Shown: positions 38,432 to 48,189, counted from the first letter of the stretch. The stretch is DNA of 64,000 nt from JAFEDN01 sp963844565 (GCA_963844565.1 CAWJON010000002.1:930001-994000); one strand, 5' to 3'. Numbers and translations: made by a program. Notes: a model not told the origin generated them from the sequence alone.

Positions 38432-38825
38432 AAACAGCAATTCCTGCTGAAGATTAAGTTTTTGAATAATATGAAATTAAAGTTTGGTTTAATAATTTCG
38501 TAGCTGAGATGCAGCTTTGCTGCGGCTCAGCATCAAAACCAGGAAGCAATTTCCGCTTCAGCGGGAATTGCGGACTAAAAAACACTAAAGTGGTGAATCA
38601 CAAACGATTGTGTTAGTATAATATACCGAGGGTGGGACTCGAACCCACACGGTTCTCACCACCGGATTTTGAGTCCGGCGCGTCTACCAATTCCGCCACC
38701 CCGGCAAGTATTAACTGAATGGCAACAAGAGGACAAAATTGTACTGGTATCTGATTAAAAAAGCAAGATGATTTTTATATGCTAAAATTATTACAAATGC
38801 GCAATGCTGATAGGGAGATAGGATA
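38432..38825. other. Spacer with two hairpins and a tRNA
   Basis: After dnaE there are two palindromes: 38503-38531 (gctgag..gcagc/gctgc..ctcagc) and 38546-38571 (gcaatttccgc/gcgggaattgc, loop ttca). Either could end dnaE transcription on the plus strand or tRNA-Leu transcription on the minus strand. The second resembles the hairpin next to tRNA-Arg at 62212-62240. The remainder is the tRNA and a short leader of the next operon. Confidence 0.5.
38624..38705 (-). tRNA. tRNA-Leu (anticodon CAA)
   Basis: The minus strand reads gccggggtggcggaattggt at the 5' end, folds into a cloverleaf with a long variable arm, and has the loop CTCAAAA in the anticodon stem ccgga/tccgg, giving CAA. The T-arm reads gtgggttcgagtcccac. 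The acceptor stem pairs with two G-U pairs and discriminator A; CCA is not encoded. Confidence 0.96.
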
Positions 38826-39080
38826 ATGCGAGACGATTTTGATGAGTTAAATGAAGTAGGTTTAAATCAGGATTTACACCTCCTAAAAGCAGATCTTAAA
38901 AGATTGCAGGGGGACATTACCTCTATCCTATGGAAATCAACCTTCGGTCAAGTTCAACAGAAAATAGCCAGACGTCCAATATCAACAGTGCTTTTAGCAT
39001 TTGGTGCGGGATTTGTAGTGTCTCGAATATTCAGGCTTTTTAAATCTAATAGTAATCAATCAAGAAAAGGAGATAGATAA
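38826..39080 (+). CDS. YqjD/ElaB-like small membrane protein (DUF883-type)
   Basis: The 84-residue protein has a helical N-terminal half (LHLLKADLKRLQGDITSILW) and a C-terminal hydrophobic helix (ISTVLLAFGAGFVVSRIF) after an RRP motif, like ElaB/YqjD proteins. Relatives are tail-anchored in the inner membrane and bind ribosomes in stationary phase. The next gene starts at the base after its stop, and is a second protein of the same type. Confidence 0.72.
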   Translation: MRDDFDELNEVGLNQDLHLLKADLKRLQGDITSILWKSTFGQVQQKIARRPISTVLLAFGAGFVVSRIFRLFKSNSNQSRKGDR

Positions 39081-39404
39081 ATGGCATTTAAGAAAAAAGC
39101 AGATCTTCAACAAGGTCTGGGAAAATTAAAAGATGACGTAGATAAGATTCGTAGTCATACCAGTGATTTGGTTTCAGATATTGGTGGAGCAGTTAAAGGA
39201 GGTGTTGAAATGGCTAAAGATAATATACTAGCAAGTGGAAAAAAAGCAGCTGAAAACTTGGTTGAGGGTGGAAAAAAATACGCGAAGAATGCTGAAAAGG
39301 CAATGGAGAAAAATCCAATGAAAACCGTAGCTGGAGCAGTTGGTTTAGGTGTAATTATTGGCGGTTTAGCTAGACGCTTAATTGCAAGAAAAAAACGCAG
39401 ATAA
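39081..39404 (+). CDS. YqjD/ElaB-like membrane protein (DUF883-type)
   Basis: The 107-residue protein is Lys- and Ala-rich, with long amphipathic helices, then NPMKTVAGAVGLGVIIGGLARRL and a basic end (RKKRR), the tail-anchor design of the DUF883/ElaB/YqjD family. It directly follows another such gene and precedes a YqjE-like gene, mirroring the yqjD-yqjE order in enterics. The likely role is ribosome docking to the membrane or a stress response; this is by analogy. Confidence 0.78.
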   Translation: MAFKKKADLQQGLGKLKDDVDKIRSHTSDLVSDIGGAVKGGVEMAKDNILASGKKAAENLVEGGKKYAKNAEKAMEKNPMKTVAGAVGLGVIIGGLARRLIARKKRR

Positions 39405-39424
39405 TTTTTTGCTGTCAATCCGAC

Positions 39425-39450
39425 ATCCCCGCTGATGCGGGGATTTGTTT
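39425..39450 (+). terminator. GC hairpin with T-rich tail
   Basis: Arms atccccgc (39425-39432) and gcggggat (39437-39444) with a 4-base loop are followed by ttgttt, the form of a Rho-independent terminator, 20 bases after the second YqjD-like gene. Since the YqjE-like gene starts just beyond, it may attenuate rather than end the operon. Confidence 0.6.
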
Positions 39451-39474
39451 CGTGCTTCTTAAAAATAAGGAGAA

Positions 39475-39918
39475 ATGCAATTGTTTAAGATTGTCTTAAA
39501 AATTTCAATTATTACAATTGCAGTTATTCTTATTTTTATAGCGATTGGTTTTTTTATTGCTTCACTGTATTTATATCTTGTTTCGGTTTATTCCAATCAT
39601 ACAACAGCGGCATTAATTACCGGGGGTATATTCTTTGTTGTCGCAATCTTTTTATTATTAATCGGTATTTTGTTTAAAAAGAAACAAAAACAAAGTTTCC
39701 GTGCAGTAAAAAATGAAAGCCCTAGTCCTTGTTTAGATTTAATTAAGCAATATCCGTTACAATCTTCTTTAGTCGGTATAGGTGCAGGATTTTTAATGGG
39801 CTTCTTACCGTCGTTGGGAAAAATATTGGTTGAAACCGCAGCCGAGTATTTAGATGGTACGGCTCTCAATGAAGTTTTAAAAACAATTCAAATTGAAGAA
39901 GAAGAGCCCGAAGAATAA
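39475..39918 (+). CDS. YqjE-like holin-superfamily membrane protein
   Basis: The 147-residue protein has two strong N-terminal membrane segments (IITIAVILIFIAIGFFIASL and TAALITGGIFFVVAIFLLLI), a basic loop, a weaker third segment (SSLVGIGAGFLMGFLPSLG), and an acidic C-terminus. Position after two YqjD-like genes supports a YqjE-type protein. The function of YqjE is unknown. Its end overlaps the convergent thiamine pyrophosphokinase gene by 31 bases. Confidence 0.6.
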   Translation: MQLFKIVLKISIITIAVILIFIAIGFFIASLYLYLVSVYSNHTTAALITGGIFFVVAIFLLLIGILFKKKQKQSFRAVKNESPSPCLDLIKQYPLQSSLVGIGAGFLMGFLPSLGKILVETAAEYLDGTALNEVLKTIQIEEEEPEE

Positions 39919-40646
39919 CCAGAACGTTGCGTGGAGAAAACTCCAGGCTGAATAATTAAGGCTTCTCCCTTTACTGTAATTAATCCTTTCGAATCTTTTA
40001 GCTGATTGGCAACACTGTCGGCAAAACCAAAATTTAACGGTGTGTTGTTACCATTGTATTTTAAGCCGCTGGAAGTAAAAAAAGTGGTATCATTAAAGCC
40101 TATAATTCCGCAATAATCGTTGGGTTGTCCTGCTATTTCGATTGTTTCATTTCTGGCGAACACTACCGTTTGCGTTACTGTATGTAAGCGAAGAGAGCGG
40201 TTTTTTTTGTACTGGCCCCTTAGAAGGCTGATATTCGCTAGGGTTAGATCTAGTCGATTATCACTTATTGCGCAAATGATATCGATACTCTGAGCATAAT
40301 AGCTGTCACAAAAAAAGACAGCTTTGGTTAAATCAGTAAAATTTTGGTTTTTAGCCGGTACGATTAAAACATCGTGATTACCTGAATAAGGTTTATCATC
40401 TTCATCGAGCTGTGCAAAGATTTTTTTAATTCCCCAAAATTTTTGCTCTTCAGCTGCAAGGGAATCAAAATCGCCTAAAATAATATCCGGCATGATATTC
40501 ATATCGGCCAATCGACGAGCGGCTCCGTCTAAGGCGATTATTTTTCTATTATGGACGATTTCGGTTATGATCGGGGAAGCTAGGAAAGGGCCATTTGCTA
40601 CAATGACGTAGTCAATTTTATTATTAGAATTTTCTAGATCAGTCAC
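39888..40646 (-). CDS. Thiamine pyrophosphokinase-like protein
   Basis: TPK transfers pyrophosphate from ATP to thiamine. The 252-residue protein has IALDGAARRLADMNIMPDII followed by LGDFDSL, then QNFTDLTKAVFF, the three motifs of the catalytic domain. The GxRxDHxLAN motif reads SDNRLDLTLAN, so the usual His is Leu. The C-terminal domain with SSGLKYN (substrate pocket) is present. A serine-rich end (SGYSSGSSSSI) is unusual. Probably active; the His to Leu change leaves some doubt. Confidence 0.85.
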   Translation of the reverse strand: MTDLENSNNKIDYVIVANGPFLASPIITEIVHNRKIIALDGAARRLADMNIMPDIILGDFDSLAAEEQKFWGIKKIFAQLDEDDKPYSGNHDVLIVPAKNQNFTDLTKAVFFCDSYYAQSIDIICAISDNRLDLTLANISLLRGQYKKNRSLRLHTVTQTVVFARNETIEIAGQPNDYCGIIGFNDTTFFTSSGLKYNGNNTPLNFGFADSVANQLKDSKGLITVKGEALIIQPGVFSTQRSGYSSGSSSSI

Positions 40647-40748
40647 GGTTTATATTCTCACATTTCTTCAGAATGATTTTAAGATTGACACCCATTTTTG
40701 TATGTATCATATTAATACTAGATTAAAATGTTAAAAAGGGATACAGCT

Positions 40749-43118
40749 ATGAAGCCCAAAACAGACGAAACGAAAATAACATGCAATATCGTACATTTCT
40801 ACGAAAAGCGTATTAGTCCCTATTACAGCCCTAGAAACTGCTTGACGCTTCTTTTTAAAATACTCGAAATTGAGATTCATACAATTGATCATCAGATTCT
40901 TGATAATTTAAACATAAAAATTCAATCATTGGGGCTACCTTCTTTTTTCCCAAAAACAGTAGCTAGCAATATGTTGCACAGGATAAGGTGGGCATTAGAA
41001 GCCTGTATCAAGAGACTATCAGTCAGAGCATCCTTAGAGAGTGACCCCCAAGACGACGTGCAGCACTTGAGGTTTTTGAAAGACATACAAACTTTTTTAT
41101 TGGAAAAGTCTTGGTTAAATCATATACAGCGTGTTGAAGAAGAGTCAAAATTCAACTATTTTGAATGTGATATGCAAACAAGCATACTTGCTTATTTGCA
41201 GGTTTTAAAAGCAATAGCGAAGAAAAACGAAAGTTCTGCAATCCTGAAAAAGGTATCTTTTTTAAAAAAAATGGAGAAAGAGGTTAAAAATACGAAGTTC
41301 CCCAATGCATATTTAGAGCCTAAAAGAAGTATTCCCCAGGCATTGAAGATTATGCGAACGGCTTCTTCAGAGCCGGAGATATGGGAAACGATAACAGCTT
41401 CCACTTCAGAGATTTCAACATTGAGCTCTCAAATTGAAACAGCAATATATCAACTATGTGATCCGCGATATTTCTTTTTAAGATGTTGGAAATTCGATGT
41501 AAGTCAAAATTTTTTAGCTACTGAACATTCAGTTTCAGATCCGAGAAATATTTTTAGAATTTTTATCAGTCTATTCACAAGTTTTTATGTGGTGATCTGC
41601 AATAAAAAAAAGAATGCTACCTTGGCGCAAATAAAATCACTAGAATCAAAAATCTCAGAGATAATGTTTCCTCCTGTAATTCAAGGTGCAGGTCATAGAA
41701 TAGTAGAAATATTACAAACCTCGCTTACGGTCATAGTCGATTCTTTAAAAGATTTTAAAAATATTTTAACTTTACTGCACTTTATTTTAGAAAACGAAGC
41801 ATTTCAGGAATATGTCCATTTTATGGTAATGAATATATTATTAAAGCAAAGTATTTTGACGCCCCACTCGAACATTGATATCAGGACTTCCCGTGTCGTT
41901 ACAAAGAACTATGCCCCTAAACAATATATCCATTATCTACTCTATTTAATTGAAAATTATACTGTTTTTGGTAGTCGTGAAACGGGGAAATTTGCTAACT
42001 GGGCGAAGCAAATTCAGGATGAGGAGTTTTCTATAAGTATTCCAGACGAAATATCTTCCCAACGTGCTGATAAAATAATCCTTTGGGTATTGAATCAATG
42101 GTTAAAAATTTTAGCAAGCCAGGAATTTGCGTCTGGAAGTTCTCCTGCTACAAAATATAGCGAATGGAAGCAAATTAAGGATTGGTTTGATGAAGATATG
42201 CTTGACTGGTTGATACATGAAAAAACGATAGATGTATGGATTTCTGAGGAAAAACGAAATAGTCAGACAAGAAAGATAAGAAAAAAAGGGTGGCAATTAA
42301 ATACATCAACACAACAACTAGAAGAAGCGAAAAATCCAGTTATCGATCACAAAATATCTCCCAAAGATTATTTGTATTATTGTCTTAATTTGATTAAATC
42401 CGGCATGGAGGCCGATAAATGCCGGTTTTGGAATATAGGTTCTTTACAAGCAAAAATTGATGCTGATACCACATTACCTAGTTCTTTTCCGCAGGAAATG
42501 TCTAATCAATCCGTCAAAGAAAAAATGCTCTGGGTATTGGGAGAATGGTTAAAAATTTTAGAAGGTCATGGAGGTGGTTCTGGAAATTCTGGTACAGGGT
42601 ATAATCGATGGATGGGAATAAAAGAATTTGTGACATCGGGTGCTGATAGTTTGCTAAAACAAGCAGAGATAAGCTATACTGGGCCATATCCAACTAGTTT
42701 GGTTCCTCCAACAACTCCGAAAGAAAAAGAGGCAACAGAGTTAGAAATCAAAAAAGATGAACTAGAATTAGAGATTGATTTTCTTGATATATTAGGAAAT
42801 CAGCCCCCGCAAACAAAAGGATTCTCTTCTGAATCCAGTGATAAAAAGCATACTGGTCAACTAACGAGTCAACCAATTGAATTGGAAGTTGATTCTCTTA
42901 TGCAGGAATTATCATTAGAGGGTCCAACTTCCGCTCCAACTCCTCGCACCATTCCTCAACCGAAAGTTAGTGACTCAGATCTTTATCGATTGATAGGAAA
43001 ATCACAGCCACCGCGGATCGCGTTGAGTCCGGAGGAATTAAATTTGCAAGTTTTAGCTACGAGAGCGCAATTACAAAACAGATTTGGGAGTGGTAGTAGT
43101 CAATGGAGTGGCTCGTAA
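40749..43118 (+). CDS. Large hypothetical protein with repeated ~100-aa module
   Basis: I do not recognise this protein (789 residues from ATG 40749, chosen because aaaaggga precedes it; an ATG at 40728 is also in frame). Two clear copies of a module occur: one with PKQYIHYLLYLIENY to ILWVLNQWLKILASQ, the other with PKDYLYYCLNLIKSG to MLWVLGEWLKILEGH. Weaker relatives near the N-terminus (SPRNCLTLLFKILEIEI) and the middle (DPRNIFRIFISLFTSFY) suggest four copies. All are helical. The C-terminal third is acidic and disordered, ending in SGSSQWSGS. There is no signal peptide. It precedes the vWA protein by 50 bases on the same strand. Confidence 0.68.
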   Translation: MKPKTDETKITCNIVHFYEKRISPYYSPRNCLTLLFKILEIEIHTIDHQILDNLNIKIQSLGLPSFFPKTVASNMLHRIRWALEACIKRLSVRASLESDPQDDVQHLRFLKDIQTFLLEKSWLNHIQRVEEESKFNYFECDMQTSILAYLQVLKAIAKKNESSAILKKVSFLKKMEKEVKNTKFPNAYLEPKRSIPQALKIMRTASSEPEIWETITASTSEISTLSSQIETAIYQLCDPRYFFLRCWKFDVSQNFLATEHSVSDPRNIFRIFISLFTSFYVVICNKKKNATLAQIKSLESKISEIMFPPVIQGAGHRIVEILQTSLTVIVDSLKDFKNILTLLHFILENEAFQEYVHFMVMNILLKQSILTPHSNIDIRTSRVVTKNYAPKQYIHYLLYLIENYTVFGSRETGKFANWAKQIQDEEFSISIPDEISSQRADKIILWVLNQWLKILASQEFASGSSPATKYSEWKQIKDWFDEDMLDWLIHEKTIDVWISEEKRNSQTRKIRKKGWQLNTSTQQLEEAKNPVIDHKISPKDYLYYCLNLIKSGMEADKCRFWNIGSLQAKIDADTTLPSSFPQEMSNQSVKEKMLWVLGEWLKILEGHGGGSGNSGTGYNRWMGIKEFVTSGADSLLKQAEISYTGPYPTSLVPPTTPKEKEATELEIKKDELELEIDFLDILGNQPPQTKGFSSESSDKKHTGQLTSQPIELEVDSLMQELSLEGPTSAPTPRTIPQPKVSDSDLYRLIGKSQPPRIALSPEELNLQVLATRAQLQNRFGSGSSQWSGS

Positions 43119-43168
43119 ACTGCAGTAAAAAGTAATGAATAACCTTAAGCAAAATTAGAGGATGTAAA

Positions 43169-46100
43169 ATGATTAGAGAACCTAGCAGAATAAATGAAAA
43201 TGAAGATAAAATGCCGTTCGACTTAACCGCGGCGATTGTTAAAGAAATTGAATATCAGTTAAATGATGTATGTTCTCTACTGCGTTGTGAAACGGGAGTA
43301 ACTATTCTGCAACTCTCAGAATATGCTGGATATTATTGTATAGGCTCTAAACGACCTTCAATTGATTTATATAACTCTTTGATTGATCTTATGCAGCCTA
43401 GACTTATGCAATTAGTTCCTTCCCCTAAAGAAAAGCTTGTTTATTGTTCTACCATCAATAACGAAAACCAGCTGGTTTTTCATGTTAAAGGTATTTTGGG
43501 TGAAATTGATTCTAAACCTCAAGCTTTCAAACGTGATCCAGTGAAAGTATTGACAGAAGGAATTATTGCTGTTATTGCTCGCGAGACACAGGATTGTTAT
43601 CCGAGTAATTCAATTTCAATAAGAATAAAGCCAGATTCGAATAAATCTGGGTGTTATCTTATTTCGCTGGTAGGAGCCGATTTTTCTGAGCTTATTAGCA
43701 AACTTAAGTCGAAAATAGTCGAATTGTTTGAAATTGTCGTACAGGGTAAAGAATATTTTTATACATTGCCGAAAGATAGTGGGTGTCAAGTTGGTATTGA
43801 TGTTGCAAAAATGGTAGCAGAGATTTTGCGTTTGCCACCTGAAAGCGAAGCCGCCCCGGTAAGTAGCCCCTATCAGACTGGCCCATATGTGCCTTCACGA
43901 AGCTCTGGTTCTGATCTTTCTTCGTCTTCCCCCTCTTCTTCATCCTCACCATTTGGACAAATTTCTAGTTCTGATATTGAATCAACAGTACAGGACCGAG
44001 TTAGCCAAATCCTTGATATGGTTAGAAAAGAGATAAAAGGATGGCATGACAATGATGAAGTCGCTAAAAAGGTAGACATTGTTGAGAGAAAAAGTGGAAC
44101 GGAACGAGGACATTATCGTTTAGATCTTTGGGCGAAGGATGCTACTAAATTATCTCCTTTTATAGAAAAATTAAAAGCAAAAATTACTGCTGAATTTAAG
44201 ATCACTTCTGAGGTTTATACGTTTTCTTATGGACAACAATTCTTCATTGGGTTGAATGTTGCAAAGATGGCGAGGGATCTAGCAGGTGCGCAGATAGGGG
44301 ACGATGCTAAAAAATACGTTCAAAGTTTAGAGACCGGTGCTTCATCCTCTTCTGCAGCTAATAGTTACCAAGTTGGTGTGTATGTATCTTCTCAAAGTGC
44401 ATCCTCAGCGTCTTCTACATCCTCTACGTCTTCTACGTCAAATCCTTATAGTCAAGTTGTATATGTACCTTCCCAGAAAAATCCGCAAAGTCCTAGTGCT
44501 GAATTATCAATGAAAGATCAAATTGCACAAATTATCGTTGAAGTTAAAGGAGTGATAACTAGTGAAGTTCCAACAACTCAAGAAGTGAAAATTGAAAAAA
44601 GATCTGGATCATCTAATCATTATCGCATAGGTCTTGTGAAAAAAAGAGCTGAAGATTTACTTTCTATTGTGGAAGCAATAAAGGCTAGATGCATCGAGAA
44701 ATTTGGCATTGATCCCGAGCTGTATACCTACTCAATTGCTGATATTAATGCATATAACCATTATACGCCCAATGGGTACTTGATAGGTTTTGATTTGGAA
44801 AATATGGCAAAAAAAATATTGGAAAAGAATAAAAAACCTGTGGATGAAATAAAAATTGATTCTTCTTCTTCTTCTTCTTCATTTTCGTTCAACAATGTTG
44901 AGATTTTAATAGGTCAAGATCCGTTTGATCCTACAAATTTTGTTATCGCACTCTCTGGTAAAGCTTTGCTTACTACTAAAAAGCAGAAATTTCATCAGAT
45001 TTTGGTTGTGGATAGAAGTGCCAGTATGTCTGTGGACAGCAGCATTGGCGTCTGTAAATCAGCAAAAGATAGTCCTTTCGGAGTGCTTAAAGAGGGGATA
45101 ATTAATTCCTTAAGAACTTTATTTCAAAAAGGCTATTTGGTTCATGTTTCTTTAATCTTATTTGATGATAAAACTCAGCTGCTATTTAAGTGTTTGTCGC
45201 TAACTGAAGAAAACTTAAGATCAATTGAAGAAAAATTACTCGCTGCTCAAACTGGTGGCCAAACAGATATCCCCTCAGCGCTTAGAGTGGCATTCCAGCT
45301 CGTGTCAGACGATCAAAAAGGGTTCAATCCAGAGTTGGGTGCGGGGTTTGATTTTCAAGAAATAATACTCATCACTGATGGAGAACAGTCTGTTCGGGAA
45401 AAATTATACGAGGGGGATCTTCAAGCGGTTTTTGCAATCAAAAAAATTCCACCCACTTTTTCCATCATCGCTTTTAAGAATAAAGCCAATGCAAAGCAGC
45501 TTAACGCTCTAAGAAATGAAGCCAATAAAGCGATGAGTGTAATACTCGATAGACCTTTTGCAGGTTTTTATTACATAAGTAGGCTTGCTCTGTTACTCGA
45601 AACCATAGCTGAGATTATTATGAACGCTGCTAGCCCGAGAGTGCCTAGTGGATCTTATATAGAGTGTACGGTTTTAAACGAAGACAAAAGAATTCCTTTT
45701 AGACATATTTTAAAATCTCAGCCTATAGAAAATGTTCTTAATATGTATATCTGTCCACCTGTTTCTGTAATTAACCGAGAGCACCAAATAACCTTGGAGA
45801 TGGGATTTTTTAGTAATGGAAAACCCGTATCTATCTATGGTTTTGATTTCGGAAATAAACACCAGAAAATGCCGCCTAAAATTATTTGTGCGGGTAATAA
45901 AATCACAGTTGAATTTACTTCAGCGCAAATCGAAAGGCACGACTCAGTGTCAGCGTATTTTTGCAATGCACAAAGACTTGCTATTGATGCTCTTGATACT
46001 GAGGAAGAAAAACATCCAGCAAAATTGGAAGTTTTGAAGATGCAAGAAGTAAAATTAACCGAATTGCAAAGGACAATACATAAAGAAATACATGCACTAC

Positions 46101-46378
46101 AACTTACCGGTGACAAAACTCCTGAATTAGAAAAATTTCTTTCTGACGTGGATGTGCTTTTAGATTATACTCGCGGTCAGATATCTGCATATAGCCTTAC
46201 AACATCTGGATTGGGTTTAATGCCGCCGAAGCAAAATGAAGAAAAGCTGGATGTGGATGCTCGGCGCACGCCTTACCAGAAACAATATGGAACGGGAAGG
46301 ACTGAATATTCAGGTACTACAACTACAATTAAAACTGTTCATGAAACTACCATTCATACGTCCCCTTTAACAAAATAA
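43169..46378 (+). CDS. vWA-domain protein with N-terminal repeated domain
   Basis: The 1,069-residue protein has an N-terminal half made of at least three copies of a roughly 90-residue domain. Each holds a predicted helix, a YRL/YLI strand, a second helix (LSPFIEKLKAKITAEF; LLSIVEAIKARCIEKF) and an ending like GLNVAKM or GFDLENM. The copies are joined by Ser-rich linkers, including SSSSSSS near residue 570. A von Willebrand A domain follows: the metal site DRSASMS at about residue 614, the later Thr in GGQTDIPSAL, and ITDGEQ. vWA domains bind protein partners through the metal site. There is no signal or membrane segment. The ribosome site gaggatg precedes the ATG. Partner and role are unknown. 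Confidence 0.78.
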   Translation: MIREPSRINENEDKMPFDLTAAIVKEIEYQLNDVCSLLRCETGVTILQLSEYAGYYCIGSKRPSIDLYNSLIDLMQPRLMQLVPSPKEKLVYCSTINNENQLVFHVKGILGEIDSKPQAFKRDPVKVLTEGIIAVIARETQDCYPSNSISIRIKPDSNKSGCYLISLVGADFSELISKLKSKIVELFEIVVQGKEYFYTLPKDSGCQVGIDVAKMVAEILRLPPESEAAPVSSPYQTGPYVPSRSSGSDLSSSSPSSSSSPFGQISSSDIESTVQDRVSQILDMVRKEIKGWHDNDEVAKKVDIVERKSGTERGHYRLDLWAKDATKLSPFIEKLKAKITAEFKITSEVYTFSYGQQFFIGLNVAKMARDLAGAQIGDDAKKYVQSLETGASSSSAANSYQVGVYVSSQSASSASSTSSTSSTSNPYSQVVYVPSQKNPQSPSAELSMKDQIAQIIVEVKGVITSEVPTTQEVKIEKRSGSSNHYRIGLVKKRAEDLLSIVEAIKARCIEKFGIDPELYTYSIADINAYNHYTPNGYLIGFDLENMAKKILEKNKKPVDEIKIDSSSSSSSFSFNNVEILIGQDPFDPTNFVIALSGKALLTTKKQKFHQILVVDRSASMSVDSSIGVCKSAKDSPFGVLKEGIINSLRTLFQKGYLVHVSLILFDDKTQLLFKCLSLTEENLRSIEEKLLAAQTGGQTDIPSALRVAFQLVSDDQKGFNPELGAGFDFQEIILITDGEQSVREKLYEGDLQAVFAIKKIPPTFSIIAFKNKANAKQLNALRNEANKAMSVILDRPFAGFYYISRLALLLETIAEIIMNAASPRVPSGSYIECTVLNEDKRIPFRHILKSQPIENVLNMYICPPVSVINREHQITLEMGFFSNGKPVSIYGFDFGNKHQKMPPKIICAGNKITVEFTSAQIERHDSVSAYFCNAQRLAIDALDTEEEKHPAKLEVLKMQEVKLTELQRTIHKEIHALQLTGDKTPELEKFLSDVDVLLDYTRGQISAYSLTTSGLGLMPPKQNEEKLDVDARRTPYQKQYGTGRTEYSGTTTTIKTVHETTIHTSPLTK

Positions 46379-46446
46379 ACTTTACCTGGGCTAACAATTT
46401 GTTTTATTATAAAAACTAAGCATTTAAATAGTTTGGGGTGAGCTTC

Positions 46447-48189
46447 TTAACCTTTTTCAAATTCAGTTCTTTTCATTTCTTTTTCCTCTTCTTGGGTTAG
46501 TCTTACAACAGATTGTGTCGATCCATTATTACTACCAAGAAGCATGACAGAATAAGGAATGCGGTTGATCTCACTTCCCAGTCTTAATAGAGTTTTGGGC
46601 TGTTTTTTGAGGTAAGAAAAGGTATTGGGTTTTGACGCAGTGCCGGTGGTTTGTTTGGAATATAGTGATATCCGTGAGCCGCTTACAGAGAAATATTTTT
46701 TTACCTCGGGCAGTCCTGTTAGTTCAACACCTGCGGTATCGACTGAAATCGATCGGCTAGAATTAGAGTTTCCCCCTTTCATTTTTTGTAGCAACTCCCT
46801 TTTTGCCCTAATATGTCTACGAAGTGTGTTTACTTGATCTGGAAATAGCCTCTGAAATTCAGAAATCATAGAAAAATATCCCCCTCTGATAGCGGCTCCA
46901 TAGATTACCGCTCTAACTGTTGCCTCTGATTGGGCTGTAGCTAATTGTGGCTCATCAGAATCACTTAAGGGTATACCATGGCGATCAATTTTTTCTACCG
47001 TGTGAGGTAGCAGACCGCGCAATGTAAGTCTTTCAGCCAATGTTTTATGATGTTCCTTCTGGGGAACAGCATATTTCATAACAACATTTCCATTTTTAAT
47101 ATAATAAGCAGTATTTTTATTATCTAGAATAACAGCATTACCTTTGATTTCACATTTTTTTTCAGGATCAAATTTTTTAACTAAATAGAGTGAGAAGGAG
47201 TCAATGGTTAATTTTTTTGAAAAATAGCTTATTTCAGTTTGATTATTTAGAGCATTTTCATTTTCAAGGTAAGCAATAACCCTCATAAAATAGTTTTGAT
47301 TAGGGTTATAATGGCCCGACTCATTATCAATGTAAATAATGACGCCCTTTTTAATTATCATTGTGCCAGCTGTTAAAATTATTAAGCTACCATCATTAAA
47401 ACTAGTATGATGAAATATTCCAGGCCAATCACTGGCCACAAGTAAGATTTTTTTTGCGGTTTGTCTGTCTTTAGCAAAGACAAATATTAAAGCCTCTCCA
47501 CGATAGTTTTTGATTTCTTCTGGTTTTCTTTGAGAGGGATCTATTAATTCCCAGTCTTCATCATCAATTTGAATAACATCTTGCCGATTACAAATTTTAT
47601 GAGGATGGCTAGGCCTTACATAACACAGGCCATTAATAATTTTTATTTCGTAATCTTTCCTTTGTTTAGCGTTTAAAAAGATGAGATTGGCAGTCTCATA
47701 CATCATTCGCATTTTCAGCCACTCCTGATTTCCAGCATCCCAAGTAGAGGGAGGCGTATAGGGTCTAAAATATTCGGAAACCCAATCAGGAAAAGTTAAA
47801 ATGTCTTTTTCTGATTTCGATTCTTCTGCTACTCTATAATTCTCGTAGAGAGAAACAAGATCTTCACCATCTCTACTGACTTTGGCATGGGTGAGATATA
47901 TAACTGTAAAACCTTTTTTAAACTCATAATGAAGTGTAGGAACCCATTCCAATTTTTGGGGGATTTTATAGAAAGAGCGCCGAAAAAGCCCATCCCCTAA
48001 AGGCACTCCAATTAACTCCACTACCTCTGAAAAATGATTGCATTTTTTAACTTCTAATGGAGGAGCTTGTTTAATATCTTTTTTTTCCAGGGTTGAGGTA
48101 TGGTTTGGAAAAACTTGAGTACTTTCTAAGGGTATATACTCATCATAAGAATCCCAGATTTTTCTATTTCCTCTCACATTATTCCTCAT
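46447..48189 (-). CDS. Hypothetical protein with SGHY motif resembling plant IQM proteins
   Basis: The 580-residue protein has, at about residues 232-315, a stretch that reads KILLVASDWPGIFHHTSFND, then a glycine/alanine strand, then IDNESGHYNPNQNYF. This matches in order the core of plant IQ-motif (IQM) proteins and related sequences (GxFxHSSFxxGGxxxxAG...SGHYxPxxxNF). The molecular function of that core is not established. The C-terminal 170 residues are basic with Ser-rich linkers. There is no signal peptide. The gene lies between the vWA gene (convergent) and the CaaX-tailed gene on the same strand. The family link rests on my memory of the motif and needs a profile search. Confidence 0.55.
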   Translation of the reverse strand: MRNNVRGNRKIWDSYDEYIPLESTQVFPNHTSTLEKKDIKQAPPLEVKKCNHFSEVVELIGVPLGDGLFRRSFYKIPQKLEWVPTLHYEFKKGFTVIYLTHAKVSRDGEDLVSLYENYRVAEESKSEKDILTFPDWVSEYFRPYTPPSTWDAGNQEWLKMRMMYETANLIFLNAKQRKDYEIKIINGLCYVRPSHPHKICNRQDVIQIDDEDWELIDPSQRKPEEIKNYRGEALIFVFAKDRQTAKKILLVASDWPGIFHHTSFNDGSLIILTAGTMIIKKGVIIYIDNESGHYNPNQNYFMRVIAYLENENALNNQTEISYFSKKLTIDSFSLYLVKKFDPEKKCEIKGNAVILDNKNTAYYIKNGNVVMKYAVPQKEHHKTLAERLTLRGLLPHTVEKIDRHGIPLSDSDEPQLATAQSEATVRAVIYGAAIRGGYFSMISEFQRLFPDQVNTLRRHIRAKRELLQKMKGGNSNSSRSISVDTAGVELTGLPEVKKYFSVSGSRISLYSKQTTGTASKPNTFSYLKKQPKTLLRLGSEINRIPYSVMLLGSNNGSTQSVVRLTQEEEKEMKRTEFEKG

